Shown one piece after another: positions 49,117 through 59,170 of a stretch of 64,000 bases of DNA (position 1 is its first letter; every line of letters begins with the position of its first letter). Under the pieces are notes generated by a model. The model saw only the letters and a list, made by a program, of their open reading frames with translations. It made no database searches and had not been told where the DNA came from. Location of the stretch: positions 30,979 through 94,978 of the forward strand of contig JABLUY010000148.1 of the NCBI GenBank assembly GCA_013306675.1. The letters are read 5' to 3'. Source of the stretch: Thraustochytrium sp. TN22. Its lineage: Eukaryota > Sar > Bigyra > Thraustochytrida > Thraustochytriidae. The position numbers and the translations under genes were made by a program.

Positions 49117-49539
49117 GCTCGCCGCGCCCGCGCGCTGCCCGCTCCCTGATCGATCCGTCGATCGATCGATCGATCGATCGATCGGAGTCGCGCCTCGATT
49201 GGGGTCTGACGCACGAGCGCGGCATGGCCCAGCAGACCGTTTCGGCAGGGTGGCGCTGCACCAGACCCGGCGCGGCACCGCTTCGAGCGGGGTGGAAAGC
49301 ACCCGGGTCCGGTGCGGCCCGGGTCGCGGGGGCTCGCCGTCGCGGCGAGGACCAGCTGCGGCACACGGACGCAGAGGCCAGCCGCGTGCGGCGCGGGCCA
49401 GGTCGAGCAGGACGTGGCCTACCTACCACTGGCAGGGTGCCGAGAGAAAGCGGACGGAGCTCCTCTGCGGCGTGCGTGAGGCTGCGACCGGCGCGCCTTC
49501 ACCGTCAGGGTCGCGCTCGCGGCGAGCAGCACATGTGTA
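49117..49539. other. Jouberin promoter side and PDCD2 3' flank, with GATC repeat
   Basis: 423 bp. Just upstream of the jouberin ATG is a palindromic GATC tetranucleotide array (about 49148-49184). No gene seen in the remainder. Confidence 0.55.
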
Positions 49540-50713
49540 TCAGTCGCGCGCGGCGCGGTCCGGGTCGAGCAGGCAGTGGTCGTCCGGGTGCTGCACAAAG
49601 GCGAACTCCTGCGCGAGGTCGTCCGGCGCGCCAAGGCGGCAGCTCGCCGCGCATGTGTAGACGGCAATGGTGCCAAAGTCCATGTCGAGGTCGCGAAGGA
49701 AGTGCAGCGACTGCGGCAGGATCTGGAACTCGAAAAGACGGGGACCGCCGCACAGAGAGCACGGCGGCGGACCGGTGCAGCGGTCGCGCGCTGAGAGCCA
49801 CAGCGGCGCGCCGCGGGCGCCGGCCGGCGGCCACCGGCAATAACGCACGCACTGCGTCGGGTCGCGCGAGATGCGCTCCTGGAAGGCCTCGAAGGTCGCG
49901 TCGTAGGTCTCCATCTTCTTGCGCAGCTGCGCGTCGTCGCCTGCGGCGATCTTGGCCAGCGTGCGCTGCGTCAGCTTGGCGTCGTCCTCGCCCGCACGCC
50001 CGTACACATCAGACTCCTCAGCGCCCTCGCTCTGCGCGACCGGCTGGGCCTTGGCCTCGTCGTCGCTCGCCTTGAGATGCGCCGGCATGTTGCGCAGAAT
50101 CGTGCACGTTGGTTTGTGCGCCTTCCAGTGCTTCTTCTGGTGCTCGCGCGAGCAGTAGTAGACGCTCTTGCACGCCACGCACTTGGCGGTCGCCGGCGTA
50201 TTGCAGACCGCGCAGCGCGTCGCACCCTTTGCCGGCTCCGGCTCGGTCGCCACGCGCTGCCGCCGCGCGAACGCTGGGCCCAGCTCCAGACCCCCGGACG
50301 GCTCGTCGTCGCGCGCAAGCTTGACCGGCACCTCCGCCTCTTCGTCGCCGCACTCCGCCGCAAAGTACGCGTTCTCCTGCGGCAGCTGCGCGCGGAACAC
50401 CTTGGTCTGCGCCTTGCAGTCCGGCTTGCGGCACACGAAGACGTACAGCGCGCGGTGGAAAGCATGCTCCATGTCGTCCAGTGGTGCATTGATCTGGAGG
50501 AAGAACGACATGGGCGCGCTGCACTGCTCGCACGCCACGTCTGCCGGCTGGAGCTTGCCCTTGGCGGCCTCCACGAGCCACACCGGGCCTTGGCCGCCGG
50601 CCAGGCCGTCGTCCCAGCGCATCCAGTTGCCGTCCTCGTGCAGCACGACGCCCTCGCCGTCCTCGTCCTCATCGTCCGACTCGAAGAACCCCAGCTCCAC
50701 CTCAACCGCGTTC

Positions 50714-50762
<49 letters not shown>

Positions 50763-50976
50763 TGCCGTCCTCCTCCTCCGCCTCCGCCTCCTCCTCAGCC
50801 TCCGCCTGGTCGCCCACCTCCACCTGCTGCTGCTGCTGCTCCTCCACCTGCTCCTCGTTGACACGATGGAGGCCGTCGCCCTGCTCCATGGCCTCCGAGG
50901 GCTGCGCAGGCGGGGTGGCCGGCTCGGCGGCAGGGGGGGCGGCGTCGCCCTCGCGGGCCTCGTCAGGCGTCGCCAT
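49540..50976 (-). CDS. PDCD2: PDCD2-family protein with MYND zinc finger
   Basis: 478 aa from the ATG at 50976 (MATPDEAREGD). A long Glu/Asp/Gln-rich N-terminus, then the PDCD2 N-terminal domain (VELGFFESDDED, WDDGLAGGQGPVWL, ACEQCSAPMSFFLQINAPLDDMEHAFHRALYVFVCRKPDC). A MYND finger follows (CAVCNTPATAKCVACKSVYYCSREHQKKHWKAHKPTC). The C-terminal PDCD2_C domain reads CVRYCRWPP...LWLS...CSLCGGPRLFEFQILPQSLHFL, and DFGTIAVYTCAASC. PDCD2 is a chaperone for ribosomal protein uS5 (RPS2) during 40S assembly. The domain order is the family's usual one; the acidic head is an extension. Single exon, head-to-tail with exportin-4. Confidence 0.92.
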
Positions 50977-51408
50977 GGCGCTGCTGTGTGCGGGCTGGCG
51001 CCGCCGGGATCGACCTCTGCGGTGGTGCTTGGTGCTCTGCCCTGCTGCCACTCGCTTGCGCAACGCATTTGGACGGGTTCCCCTCTTGGCAGAGTGGGTT
51101 ATCGTAATCTGAGAATGAGGGAGGAGGAGGACGAGGAGGACGAGGAGGACACTGCAGCCTGTGAATGTGAGTTCTGAGCCTGAGTTGCTCTGACCAGGCT
51201 GTGACTTGGTGAGCTGCAGTTCTTGTCAATTGGCTAGCTATTGTTGCAAGGGCGTCATCAGCATGTGTGATGCGCGTCATTTCTCCCTTTTTAGTGAGCT
51301 AAACAAAGGCGCCAAGCCTGGGCACGGTCGAGGCCTTGCTCCAGCGTTACGCCCGCGTGGCGTCGCGCAATGCTCATCGCTCCCTTGCTACCTGGTCCAC
51401 TCGCTCGG
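50977..51408. other. PDCD2 promoter side / exportin-4 3' flank
   Basis: 432 bp, with a GAGGAGGACGAGGAGGAC purine repeat near 51121-51150. Nothing else recognised. Confidence 0.5.
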
Positions 51409-54400
51409 TCACTTGGTGCGCATGAAGCCGCGGACTTGGTTGACAAAGTCGACAACGTTCTGCTGGAAGCGACGGCGGTTGACGCGGTCGAGCTGCAGCT
51501 GGACGCCGTTGTTCTGCACGAGGCCGGTGAAGGCGCGCGAGAGCCGCTCGCGCATGGCCGGGTCCTGCTGGCTCGCGATGATGCCCTCGACCATGGGCGC
51601 GAAGCTATCGCGCTCCGAGGCGATGAGCGCGAGCATGGCGTTGGCGGCAGGGTTGAGCAGGCTGGCGTCAAAGGTCTGAAAGACGATGAAGTTGAAGACC
51701 TGTTGCAGCAGCTGCAGCAATATGGTCGGTCCGCCCGGACCGCTCAGACGCAGGTTCGCGCCAAGCCCGGGCCTGCCGGCGGCGGTCTGGTCGACATGGA
51801 ATTCAGCGAGGCAGGTGAGCGCCTCGAAGGAGTTGCGCGAGACAGAGACGCGGTGGTCCGTCATGCCGAACTCAAGCGCACGCAGAACGGGCGTGAACAT
51901 GTCCTGGCTGAGCCCGGCAAACTGCTGTGGGTAGACGTCGACGAGGTTCTTGAGCAGCGTGAAGAACTCCTCGGCCATGCCGGGAAACTGCAGGAGCTCC
52001 TGCGTGATGAGTGGGAAGACCAGCTGCACGCCGCGCATGACGACCTGCACGGCCGGCGTACCTTGGCCCGAAGCGCCCCCGGGTGACGCGCCCTCGCTAA
52101 AGTCGAGCTGATCGCGCGTTGTGACGTGACGCAGCACGCGCAGCAAGCGCACCACGTCCTGACACCAGGCGTCCTCCTCGCCTCGCCTGCCCGCGCCGGC
52201 CGCATGGTGCTGGTAGTCCGCGTACAGCTGGAGCATACGGTCGGCGGCCGTAAAGGCCATCACAAGCTGCTCTGGGGGGGTCGCCTCGAGCTGCACCTCC
52301 ATAAAGGCCTCCACGAGACGCAGAATTTCCGAGAGCGCGCCGCGCGCCGCGCCGCTCGTGGCCGCCGCGAAGCCGTCACGCTTTAGCACGGCGAGCGCAG
52401 CGGCCCCCACCTCGGTCCAGCGCGAGGCGAGCGCGCCCAGCACGGCCTCGCGGCACCAGGCGGCCAGCGGGCCAAACGAGGCCGCCTGCACGATGCCCAG
52501 ATACATTTGCATCACACGCTGGAGATCTTGCGCAAAGTGCGGGTCCGAGAAGGCGCTGGGCGTGGGCCCGGCGGTCCCCGAGGAGGACGTCGACGAGGGT
52601 GCGGATGTCGCGCCTTGCGCGCTGGAAACGGCCCGAGAGGCGAGCGCGTCGAGGCGCTGCTGCACGGGCTCCACGAGACGCGCAAAGACGGCCTGCAGTT
52701 GGTTGCGGCGATCCGCGGGAACCTCGCGCGCAACCTCGAGGCTCATGAGCAGAATCTGCAAGAGCGAGCCCTGGCCGTCCGCCGTAAGGCCGTCCAGAGG
52801 CCGCCAATGCGCGTCGCGGGCAGCCTGATTGTGCGCCTCGCAGAGCGAACCCCAGCTCGCCATTTGCTGCAGCAGTCCGCGGCACGCCTGGTTCTCCACG
52901 ACAGCGCGCAGGAGCCCAAGCGCCTCCGGGTTGACCGAGGTCTCCGTGCCCCAGTTGGACACGTAGGCCGTGGAGCAGCGCACTAGGAACTCAATCAGAT
53001 CCGCGGCCTGCTCGCGGCTCGCGAAGCTGACGTCGATGGACATCGGCAGGCTGTCCTGGATCCGCGAGTGTGACGAGGTGTACAGGCCACGTTCCGGCAG
53101 CAGATAGGTCATGGACCAGCGGCGGGCCGCCGCCAACAACTTGCCGGAGAGCAGCGGGCTGATGCGCTCCTCCTGGCCGCCGCTCTCGCGCACGCGGCCG
53201 GCCTCGAGCTCCAGCAGCCGAAGGAGCGCCTGCGAGAGCTGCACGCAAGGGTCCTCGGCGGCGGCCTGCGGCGTCATGGGCGCCCCCGCGCCCCCCTGCG
53301 GCTGTTGTTGTTGCTGCTGCTGCTGCCAGTGCGCCACAAACGCGCGAGAGGAGCGGACGACGCAGCGCGGGATCATGGGGCGCTCGCCCTCGGGCGGATC
53401 CGCCAGCAGGTAGGATGCCAGCAGCGCGAGCCAGAAGAGCTGCTCCGACAGTAGACTGCACTGCATGGAGTTGGCCTCGGACCAGGGCTGCGCAGCCGCG
53501 GCGGCGAGCTCCTGCGTGAGCTGCTGCAGCGCGGTCGCGCTCATTCGCATGGACCGCGCCGCATCGGCGCGCCCCAGCGTCGACACGGCCAGCAAGTGGT
53601 CGTCGAGCGAAGCCTCGTCCTCGGCAAATTCCTCGTCAAACGTCTCGAAAGCCTCGCGCTCCATGGACGCGCGAGCCATCAGCATGCGCTTGTCCATGTA
53701 GAACTGGTACAGGTCGGCGGCAGCACCGCAAATGGCGGCGCAGGCGCCGCGCTCCTCGTCGGTCGGGCCGGCGTCACTCGAAGTGGACTGCACGCCCTCG
53801 GCCCACGCCGTGAGCGCGCCCCACGTGTCGAGCAGACTGCCAAAGGCCTCCATGATCCACGAGTTGTCGATGTCGTCGTCCTCGTCGTGCACGCGCGGCG
53901 TCGAAGCGGCGGGGCCGCCCTGCGCGGCCCCCGCGCCGCCCGCGGCGTTCTGTGCAGCACCCTCGAGGATGCTGCGCGAGAGCTGCAGCAGGTCCGTGAG
54001 GATGGCTTGCAAGCGCGGCACGGAGCCGCGCGTGAGGTCGCGCACGCGAAACGTGGACGTGAGCCGCGACAGCAGCGCGCACATATCCAGGTACTCGGCA
54101 CCACCGGCTGCGCAGAGCGCCTCCTTGGAGTCGGCCGCCGCAGAGGTGGAAAACGTCTGCGAGAGGCCGGCCGCGACGTGCACCGGGACCAGGGGCGCCT
54201 GCACGGCGCAGGAGAGAGCCATGCGCGCCATGCCGTCCACGTAGGCGGCACGTTGGTCGTCGCCCGCAAAGACCTCGCCCTGCAGCGAGGCCAGCATGAT
54301 GAGCAGCTGGCGAAGGAGGTGCGCGACGTCCTCACCGGCGCCCGTGTGGCCCACCGAGGCGTTGCGCAGCGCCTCGTACAGACGGAAGAGTGTCTCGACG

Positions 54401-55302
54401 AGGCCGCCTTCCACCAGGAGGCCGCGCCAGGCCTCGCCCGGCTTGATGGAGCCTGAACCGCGCAGCTCGACGTGCTCGCGGCCGCGCGCCAGCGCCGACT
54501 CGACCTGGAAGGTGCGATCAGCGCGCGAGGCGGTCGAGGCGCCGCCCTGGAAGTCCCACGCCAAGCAGGACTCCATGAGCGCGAGCGCGCTGCGCAGCAC
54601 GAGGTCTGCCTGGGCGCCGCCGCGGAGCAGCGTGTCGGCGCCGCGCGCGGCCAGCGCGCGTAGTAGCGCGGCAGCCAGCGCGAAAGACTCGCGCAGACCG
54701 GCGCGCTCGAAGCTCTCGTGGCACTCGCGGTGGAAGGCCAGCGAGAGTCCGAGCTCGGACGCCTTGCTGGAGGAGAACTCCTCCACGAGACCGGCAAGCA
54801 GCTGCAGGCCGACGGCCTGGCGCATCGAAGGCGCCACCTGCGCCTGCGGGTCCGCTGGGCCGGCCTCGCTCACGCCGAGCAGCTCGCGCACGTGGTCGAA
54901 GAGCTCCGCCTTGGCCTGCGCCAGCGCGGCGTCCTCGCGGTCGTCCAGCCAGCCACGCTTCCACATGACGGCGAGCGCCTGCAGCAGCTGCATGCGGACC
55001 GTGCGGTCCATTCGCTCGCATCGCTCCACCACGGTCTGCAGGACGTTGCGCCGCAGCGCCACGCGCTCCTGCGCGCTCAGCGCGCTCCACTGCTCCACGG
55101 CGGCGTGCCGCAGCACGAGCGCCGCCTGGAACTGCACGTACACATGCGGGCTGCCGCCCACGATGCGCTGCGCCGCCTCGATCGCGCCCGCCTGCCTGCG
55201 GAAGTCCAGCAGCACCGCCTCGGCCTCCTGCTTGTGCGCCCTGTCGCCGCGCGCGAGCCACCCGCACGCCGCCTCGAAGCGCTCCAGCGCCGCGCCGTCC
55301 AT
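51409..55302 (-). CDS. XPO4: Exportin-4 (karyopherin-beta family)
   Basis: 1297 aa from the ATG at 55302 (MDGAALERFEAACGWLARGD); the human protein is about 1150 aa. An all-helical HEAT-repeat solenoid. The N-terminal region FLDFRR...VYVQFQAALVLRHAAVEQW resembles exportin-4, as do EEFSSSKASELGLSLAFHRECHE, YLLADPPEGERPMIP, VFPLITQELLQFPGMAEEFFTLL and IIASQQDPAMRERLSRAF followed by a C-terminal FVNQVRGFMRTK. Exportin-4 carries eIF5A, Smad3 and other cargo out of the nucleus with RanGTP. Disordered Ser/Gly/Gln insertions (a QQQQQQQQPQGG stretch) account for the extra length. Single exon. Divergent from TEN1 with only 204 bp between ATGs. Confidence 0.9.
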   Translation of the reverse strand: MDGAALERFEAACGWLARGDRAHKQEAEAVLLDFRRQAGAIEAAQRIVGGSPHVYVQFQAALVLRHAAVEQWSALSAQERVALRRNVLQTVVERCERMDRTVRMQLLQALAVMWKRGWLDDREDAALAQAKAELFDHVRELLGVSEAGPADPQAQVAPSMRQAVGLQLLAGLVEEFSSSKASELGLSLAFHRECHESFERAGLRESFALAAALLRALAARGADTLLRGGAQADLVLRSALALMESCLAWDFQGGASTASRADRTFQVESALARGREHVELRGSGSIKPGEAWRGLLVEGGLVETLFRLYEALRNASVGHTGAGEDVAHLLRQLLIMLASLQGEVFAGDDQRAAYVDGMARMALSCAVQAPLVPVHVAAGLSQTFSTSAAADSKEALCAAGGAEYLDMCALLSRLTSTFRVRDLTRGSVPRLQAILTDLLQLSRSILEGAAQNAAGGAGAAQGGPAASTPRVHDEDDDIDNSWIMEAFGSLLDTWGALTAWAEGVQSTSSDAGPTDEERGACAAICGAAADLYQFYMDKRMLMARASMEREAFETFDEEFAEDEASLDDHLLAVSTLGRADAARSMRMSATALQQLTQELAAAAAQPWSEANSMQCSLLSEQLFWLALLASYLLADPPEGERPMIPRCVVRSSRAFVAHWQQQQQQQQPQGGAGAPMTPQAAAEDPCVQLSQALLRLLELEAGRVRESGGQEERISPLLSGKLLAAARRWSMTYLLPERGLYTSSHSRIQDSLPMSIDVSFASREQAADLIEFLVRCSTAYVSNWGTETSVNPEALGLLRAVVENQACRGLLQQMASWGSLCEAHNQAARDAHWRPLDGLTADGQGSLLQILLMSLEVAREVPADRRNQLQAVFARLVEPVQQRLDALASRAVSSAQGATSAPSSTSSSGTAGPTPSAFSDPHFAQDLQRVMQMYLGIVQAASFGPLAAWCREAVLGALASRWTEVGAAALAVLKRDGFAAATSGAARGALSEILRLVEAFMEVQLEATPPEQLVMAFTAADRMLQLYADYQHHAAGAGRRGEEDAWCQDVVRLLRVLRHVTTRDQLDFSEGASPGGASGQGTPAVQVVMRGVQLVFPLITQELLQFPGMAEEFFTLLKNLVDVYPQQFAGLSQDMFTPVLRALEFGMTDHRVSVSRNSFEALTCLAEFHVDQTAAGRPGLGANLRLSGPGGPTILLQLLQQVFNFIVFQTFDASLLNPAANAMLALIASERDSFAPMVEGIIASQQDPAMRERLSRAFTGLVQNNGVQLQLDRVNRRRFQQNVVDFVNQVRGFMRTK

Positions 55303-55506
55303 CCTCCTGCCGGCCTGCCGGCCTGCCTGCCGCGCGAGCAGCGCCAGGCGGCGGGCCCCGTGCGCGCCGCCGCCGCCGCCGCCGCCGCCGCGCGCCGTCG
55401 ACAGGGATCTGCGCTGCGCGGCGCGGCGAGGCGAGCCGAGGTGAGGCAACATGGCGGCTCGAGAGGGCCAGAACCTGAACCCCGTTCATGGGCGCATCAT
55501 CCCGCC
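55303..55506. promoter_or_regulatory. Short bidirectional promoter, exportin-4 / TEN1
   Basis: 204 bp between divergent ATGs. It contains a CCTGCCGGCCTG repeat near 55305-55332 and a GCC array near 55363-55392. No TATA-like element. Both genes must share this region for initiation. Confidence 0.6.
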
Positions 55507-56216
55507 ATGGCCGCGCTGCCCTCGCCCGCCGTGCCGGTGCTCCCGGCCGAGCTGGGCGCCGCGCACGCCGCCGCGCGCGCCTCCGTCCGCGTGCTGGGTC
55601 GGTGAGTCCGGGCGCCGGGCCAGGCCAGGCCAGGCCAGGCCAGGCGGCGCAGGAGCGCCGAGCCTAACGACGACGGCGACGGCGACGGCGACCACGGCCA
55701 CCGCCGCAACCACGAGGAGGACCACGCTTGGCTCACGGGCTCGCGCCGCACAGTCTACGGAGCTTTGACGCGCTCGAGGACATGGCCGTCTTTGAGGATC
55801 CGTGCCCGGGTCCCGCGCCGCGCAGTGTCATCAAGGTGGACATGGCGCTCGTCACCCCGTATGAGGGCCTGGAGCAGAACGCGCTCTTCTCCATCATTGG
55901 CGAGGTCTATGCGCTCATGGAGGTACGTCAGTGGGGCTCGTACATGCGTGCATCCGGACTCACGAAGGTGTTGGACGACGTGCAGCCGGCAGGCGCGGTG
56001 GCCATCAAGGCGAGGGTGCTGACGCCCATGGAGGGTGTCGATGTCGCGCTGTACGCCTCTGCTCTGGAGCTCCGGCGCGGCTTCTTGCGCGACCAAGGCT
56101 TGCTGATGTCGCCGGGCGGCGTTGATGATGGGACGTGGCCAAAGCAAGCTGGCGCTGGCGCTGGCGCTGGCGCTGGTGACTACGACAAGGATGATGATGT
56201 GGTGGTCCTAGAATGA
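55507..56216 (+). CDS. TEN1: CST complex subunit TEN1, spliced
   Basis: OB-fold telomere/replication protein. Exon 1 is 55507-55601 (MAALPSPAV...RASVRVLG), exon 2 starts at 55754, and the stop is at 56214-56216. The first intron has a perfect GTGAGT donor; splicing yields ...RVLGRLRSFDALEDMAVFEDP, matching the TEN1 pattern of LR.FGRL...... followed by a strand. Later GEVYALME and VAIKARVLTPMEGVD match the family's GELQ and VKARVLTCVEG. Without further splicing the protein is 185 aa. A candidate second intron (55923-55985, 63 nt) would give 164 aa and fits TEN1 spacing better. TEN1 pairs with STN1 in CST to bind ssDNA and promote C-strand fill-in. The C-terminus has a Gly-Ala repeat and acidic tail. 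Confidence 0.82.
55602..55753 (+). other. TEN1: Intron 1 of TEN1, 152 bp
   Basis: Donor GTGAGTCC at 55602 and acceptor GCCGCACAG ending at 55753. It splits an Arg codon (CG|T). It contains a CAGGC pentanucleotide repeat (about 55619-55642) and GGCGAC repeats. Without splicing the first frame hits a TGA two bases into the intron. Confidence 0.85.
55923..55985 (+). other. TEN1: Candidate intron 2 of TEN1, 63 nt, in frame
   Basis: Donor GTACGTCAG, acceptor GACGTGCAG. Length is divisible by three and has no in-frame stop, so retention would add 21 residues. The spliced form restores spacing between the GEVYALME strand and the VAIKARV strand to that of other TEN1 proteins. Confidence 0.6.
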
Positions 56217-56433
56217 GGCGCGAGTCGTCATGCGTACAAGGCCGCGATGTGTGAAAGACAAGAGCGTAAGAGCTGCTTGTTGATGTCTTCTTACAAACGA
56301 ATGGTAAAAAGCAATTCTCCCTCCTCTTCGGAGGAGTGCATGACGAGTGCGAGCCGAGCGCGTGTGCACCATGGCAAGCGCAACGACGAGTGCATGCCGC
56401 GCGTCCACAAGGCGAGGCAGGTCCTCGCCTCAC

Positions 56434-56955
56434 TCACTTTCGTGGCGGCACATGGAGCGAGCCCTCGGCCATGTACTGGTCGATCTTCGCCTGACGGTAG
56501 ACTTCCCACTTCTCCGGAGTGGTGTACTGGCCGACGCACGCGTTCATGGCCTTGTTGTGCTCGCGACACTTCCAGATCACCATCAGGCTGTGCTCCTTGG
56601 CGCACTCCACGAAGGCCTCGGTCTCGGCCTTGCACTTGTCGCGCGCCTCCTTGAGAAACATGGTGCGCAGACGCTGTTGCGTGTGAGCTCCGTCAGTCAA
56701 CAGTCTCGCGTGCCCGCCGCGTGCGTCCTGCAAGCAAGCAAGCACGCAAGCATGCAAGCACGCAAGCGTCCGAGCGTCCGTCCGAGCGCAGCGCGGTCTT
56801 CATGGCGCCGCCGCCCTGGCCATCCAATCCTGGCCGTCGCCGCAGCTGCTCGGCGGCCGGCGCAGCGCCGCTCCGCTCTGCCCGCTTACCTCGTCCGCGA
56901 AGTGCGTCCAGCGCCGCTTGCCGCCCTCGCGCGGCGTCTCTTCGGCGTCGGCCAT
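56434..56955 (-). CDS. CMC1: CMC1-type twin CX9C mitochondrial protein, spliced
   Basis: Two exons: exon 1 at 56955-56890 (22 codons, MADAEETPREGGKRRWTHFA then DE), exon 2 at 56673-56434. Product 101 aa. Exon 2 carries the paired CX9C motifs: C-KAETEAFVE-C and C-REHNKAMNA-C, followed by YTTPEKWEVYRQ. Twin CX9C proteins are oxidised by Mia40 in the mitochondrial intermembrane space; CMC1 stabilises COX1 with COA3/COX14 during cytochrome c oxidase assembly. An internal Met in exon 2 (RTMFLKEAR) could be mistaken for the start, but the exon 1 head is the expected extension in this family. It converges on TEN1 with 217 bp between stops. Confidence 0.88.
56674..56889 (-). other. CMC1: Intron of CMC1, 216 bp
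   Basis: Donor GTAAGCGGG at 56889, acceptor CACGCAACAG ending at 56674, phase 0. It contains a run of GCTTGCATGCTTGCGTGC-type repeats near the acceptor (+ strand about 56733-56765). Confidence 0.88.
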
Positions 56956-57259
56956 GGTTTTAGTCTCGCGCTCGACGGAGTTTTGCGCTTTTGCTGCGCT
57001 GCTGCAGTGCTTGGCTACAACTTGTCAGAGTCAGAAGGTGGCAGGGTGAGAAGCAGAACAAGGAGCGCGCTAGCCTAAAGCTGCGGCGACGATTGTCCTA
57101 GCCACTGGCAGGCAGGCAGACTCGGAGAGCTCAGACTCCCTTCGCCCATTTTCCCACGTCGGTGTGGTACATTGGGATACGTTTACATCGCTACTAAAAA
57201 AGGTCACAAGGCGCGCGGGCACTCACCACTCGCTCGCCTCAAGGTCGAGGTCGAGTCGG
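56956..57259. other. CMC1 promoter side / MRS2 3' flank
   Basis: 304 bp between the CMC1 ATG and the MRS2/CorA stop. A GGCA fragment lies near 57106-57118. Nothing else seen. Confidence 0.5.
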
Positions 57260-59170
57260 TCAGGTGATAAGAAGGCCATTGCGGCGGACGTACATGATTC
57301 CGAGGAAGCCGAGAAAAGGAAAGAAGAGCGCGACGATGCCGAAAACGGTCCAGAACCAGTAGGGATCCTCGGTGTGGCCATTGTCAAGGTTCATGCCAAA
57401 GACGGCCGCGACGAGGGCTCCGACGGTGCCAACGGCAGTGACGGTGCTGACCATGAGGTCGACCGCGAGCAAGCGGTTCTGCGCCGTGGAGAGGCGCAGC
57501 GTGGTGGTGTAGCGCGCAGACTCGAGGTCCTCGTCGAGGTCACGAATGCCGAGCTGCACGCCGTCGATGATCTGCAGGTAGTTCTCGAGCATGAGCTCGA
57601 CCTCTTCGTGGTCAAAGGCCCAGTCGTCCTCCATGCCGGTCAGGTAGCGCTCCGGGTGGGCATGCGCCTTGGAAAGCTGCATGAGCGCCATGTCGGACTC
57701 CTCGCGCAGCAGTTCCGAAAGTGCCTTGTGCAGGGCGGTGACGCGGGCGTCCAGGTCGTCGAGCGAGTCCTTGACCTGGCGCAGCTTCTCCAGTACCGGG
57801 CCGGCCGTGGACCGCAGCACCTGCGTGATGCTGGCCTTGATGGCCGCCCGGAGCTTGTTGTAGACCTCCTCCATCTTGCTACACACCGTCATGAGCACGG
57901 CCTCATAGGCGCGAAACTCAAAGGCCATGTCCGTGCCACCCTCCTCGGCGTAGTCGCGCATGCGCATGAGCAGGGCGCCCATGAGCGCGTCGGTGCCGCC
58001 GTCCGTGTCGGGGATGAAGATGAAGCACTTATCGAAGAGTACAAGCGCCTTGACCGGAGTCAGGTTGATGAGCACAGCGTGGCGGCGCACGACGATCTCT
58101 GGGTCGTGCGTATTGGAGAAGCCCGGGTCGAAGAGGCGGATGTCGCGCGGCTGCAGCGTACCACGGAAGGTGAGGCGCTGCGCCTCCTGGCTACCGCCCA
58201 GGCGCATGAACTGCGGCAGCGACTCTACGGCCACCGTGGACCCCGCCGTGGACGTGGTGCGCGCCTCGTACTCATCGTCCTCGTCGCCCTCAGCCGCCCC
58301 GGAGGCGCCTGCGCCGGTTCCGCCCCAGCGCAGACGGCGCGCGTCGATGTCGCTGGCGCTCGCCGTGGCGCCGGGCGCATCCAGGTCGCCGGCGTCCGTG
58401 GCAGCCTCCTCGGCCTCCCCCGCCGGCTCGCTGTGCAGCGAGCCGGACGGGAAGGTGTCCAGCGACGAGAGCAGCTCCTCTTTGGTCTTGCGAAGACGCT
58501 CCTGCATCGTTGGCTGCTGCTGCTGCTGCTGCCGGCTGCCGGGCAGGTCGGCGCGTAGCCTCGGCACCACCCTGCGCGCCTCGGCCAGGAGTTGCTCGCG
58601 CTCCATCTCCACGACGTTGTGCTGGCCGCTGGCGTCGATGCGCAAGACCACCATGGGCGGCAACTTGAACATGTATGCGGGCGCGTTGGTGCCGTCCTCT
58701 AGCGAGGCCTCCATGGCGCTGGCGGCGCGATCCGAGAACTCCTTCCGCTTGCGGATCGTCTCCAGCTCGTCCGCGCCCAGCACGTGCTCCGCTCCAGGCG
58801 GCGCCGCCTCTGCGTTCGGGTCCACGACGGGCTGCGCGCCCTCCCGCTCCATCTCCTCCCTCATTTGCGTCCTCGCGCGGCTCACGCGCTCCTCCATGGC
58901 CCTCAGCGCCTCGCCGCGGGGCTCCCTGCGCTCTCGCTCCTGCTCGCGCTGCTCCTCCTCCTCGCGCTCCAGCTGCCGCTGCAGCCGCTCCTCGAGCCCT
59001 AGCTCCCGTTCCAGCCCCTGCTCCTGGCCCTGCTCCAGCTCCAGCTGCAGCTCCAGCTCCTCGCCGCCGTCCAGCGGCCCGCGCGCGCGCGCCTCGCGCT
59101 CGTCCTCGCGCGCCTCATGCTCGCCGCCGCGGCCGTCCAGCGCGCCGTGCCGCCCGAGCCCGCTGCGCAT
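57260..59170 (-). CDS. CorA/MRS2-type Mg2+ channel
   Basis: 636 aa from the ATG at 59170 (MRSGLGRHGALDG). The N-terminal third is a Glu/Arg/Gln-rich coiled-coil-like segment. From about residue 340 the MRS2 fold appears: LTFRGTLQPRDIRLFDP, RRHAVLINLTPVKALVLFD, PFEFRAYEAVL-like, then a long helical stalk. Two C-terminal transmembrane helices flank the ion-selectivity motif GMN (592-594): LMVSTVTAVGTVGALVAAVF before and YWFWTVFGIVALFFPFLGFLGIMY after. These are pentameric Mg2+ channels. MRS2 is mitochondrial and plant homologues also reach chloroplast or plasma membrane; this N-terminus is acidic rather than a presequence, so the location is uncertain. Single exon, divergent from the amino-acid transporter. 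Confidence 0.9.
   Translation of the reverse strand: MRSGLGRHGALDGRGGEHEAREDEREARARGPLDGGEELELQLELEQGQEQGLERELGLEERLQRQLEREEEEQREQERERREPRGEALRAMEERVSRARTQMREEMEREGAQPVVDPNAEAAPPGAEHVLGADELETIRKRKEFSDRAASAMEASLEDGTNAPAYMFKLPPMVVLRIDASGQHNVVEMEREQLLAEARRVVPRLRADLPGSRQQQQQQPTMQERLRKTKEELLSSLDTFPSGSLHSEPAGEAEEAATDAGDLDAPGATASASDIDARRLRWGGTGAGASGAAEGDEDDEYEARTTSTAGSTVAVESLPQFMRLGGSQEAQRLTFRGTLQPRDIRLFDPGFSNTHDPEIVVRRHAVLINLTPVKALVLFDKCFIFIPDTDGGTDALMGALLMRMRDYAEEGGTDMAFEFRAYEAVLMTVCSKMEEVYNKLRAAIKASITQVLRSTAGPVLEKLRQVKDSLDDLDARVTALHKALSELLREESDMALMQLSKAHAHPERYLTGMEDDWAFDHEEVELMLENYLQIIDGVQLGIRDLDEDLESARYTTTLRLSTAQNRLLAVDLMVSTVTAVGTVGALVAAVFGMNLDNGHTEDPYWFWTVFGIVALFFPFLGFLGIMYVRRNGLLIT

Noticed and set aside
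56434-56757. CMC1 as an uninterrupted 107-codon gene
   Set aside because: Its first part is translated intron (Cys/His-rich filler before an in-frame acceptor AG); the spliced exon 1 gives a better N-terminus.
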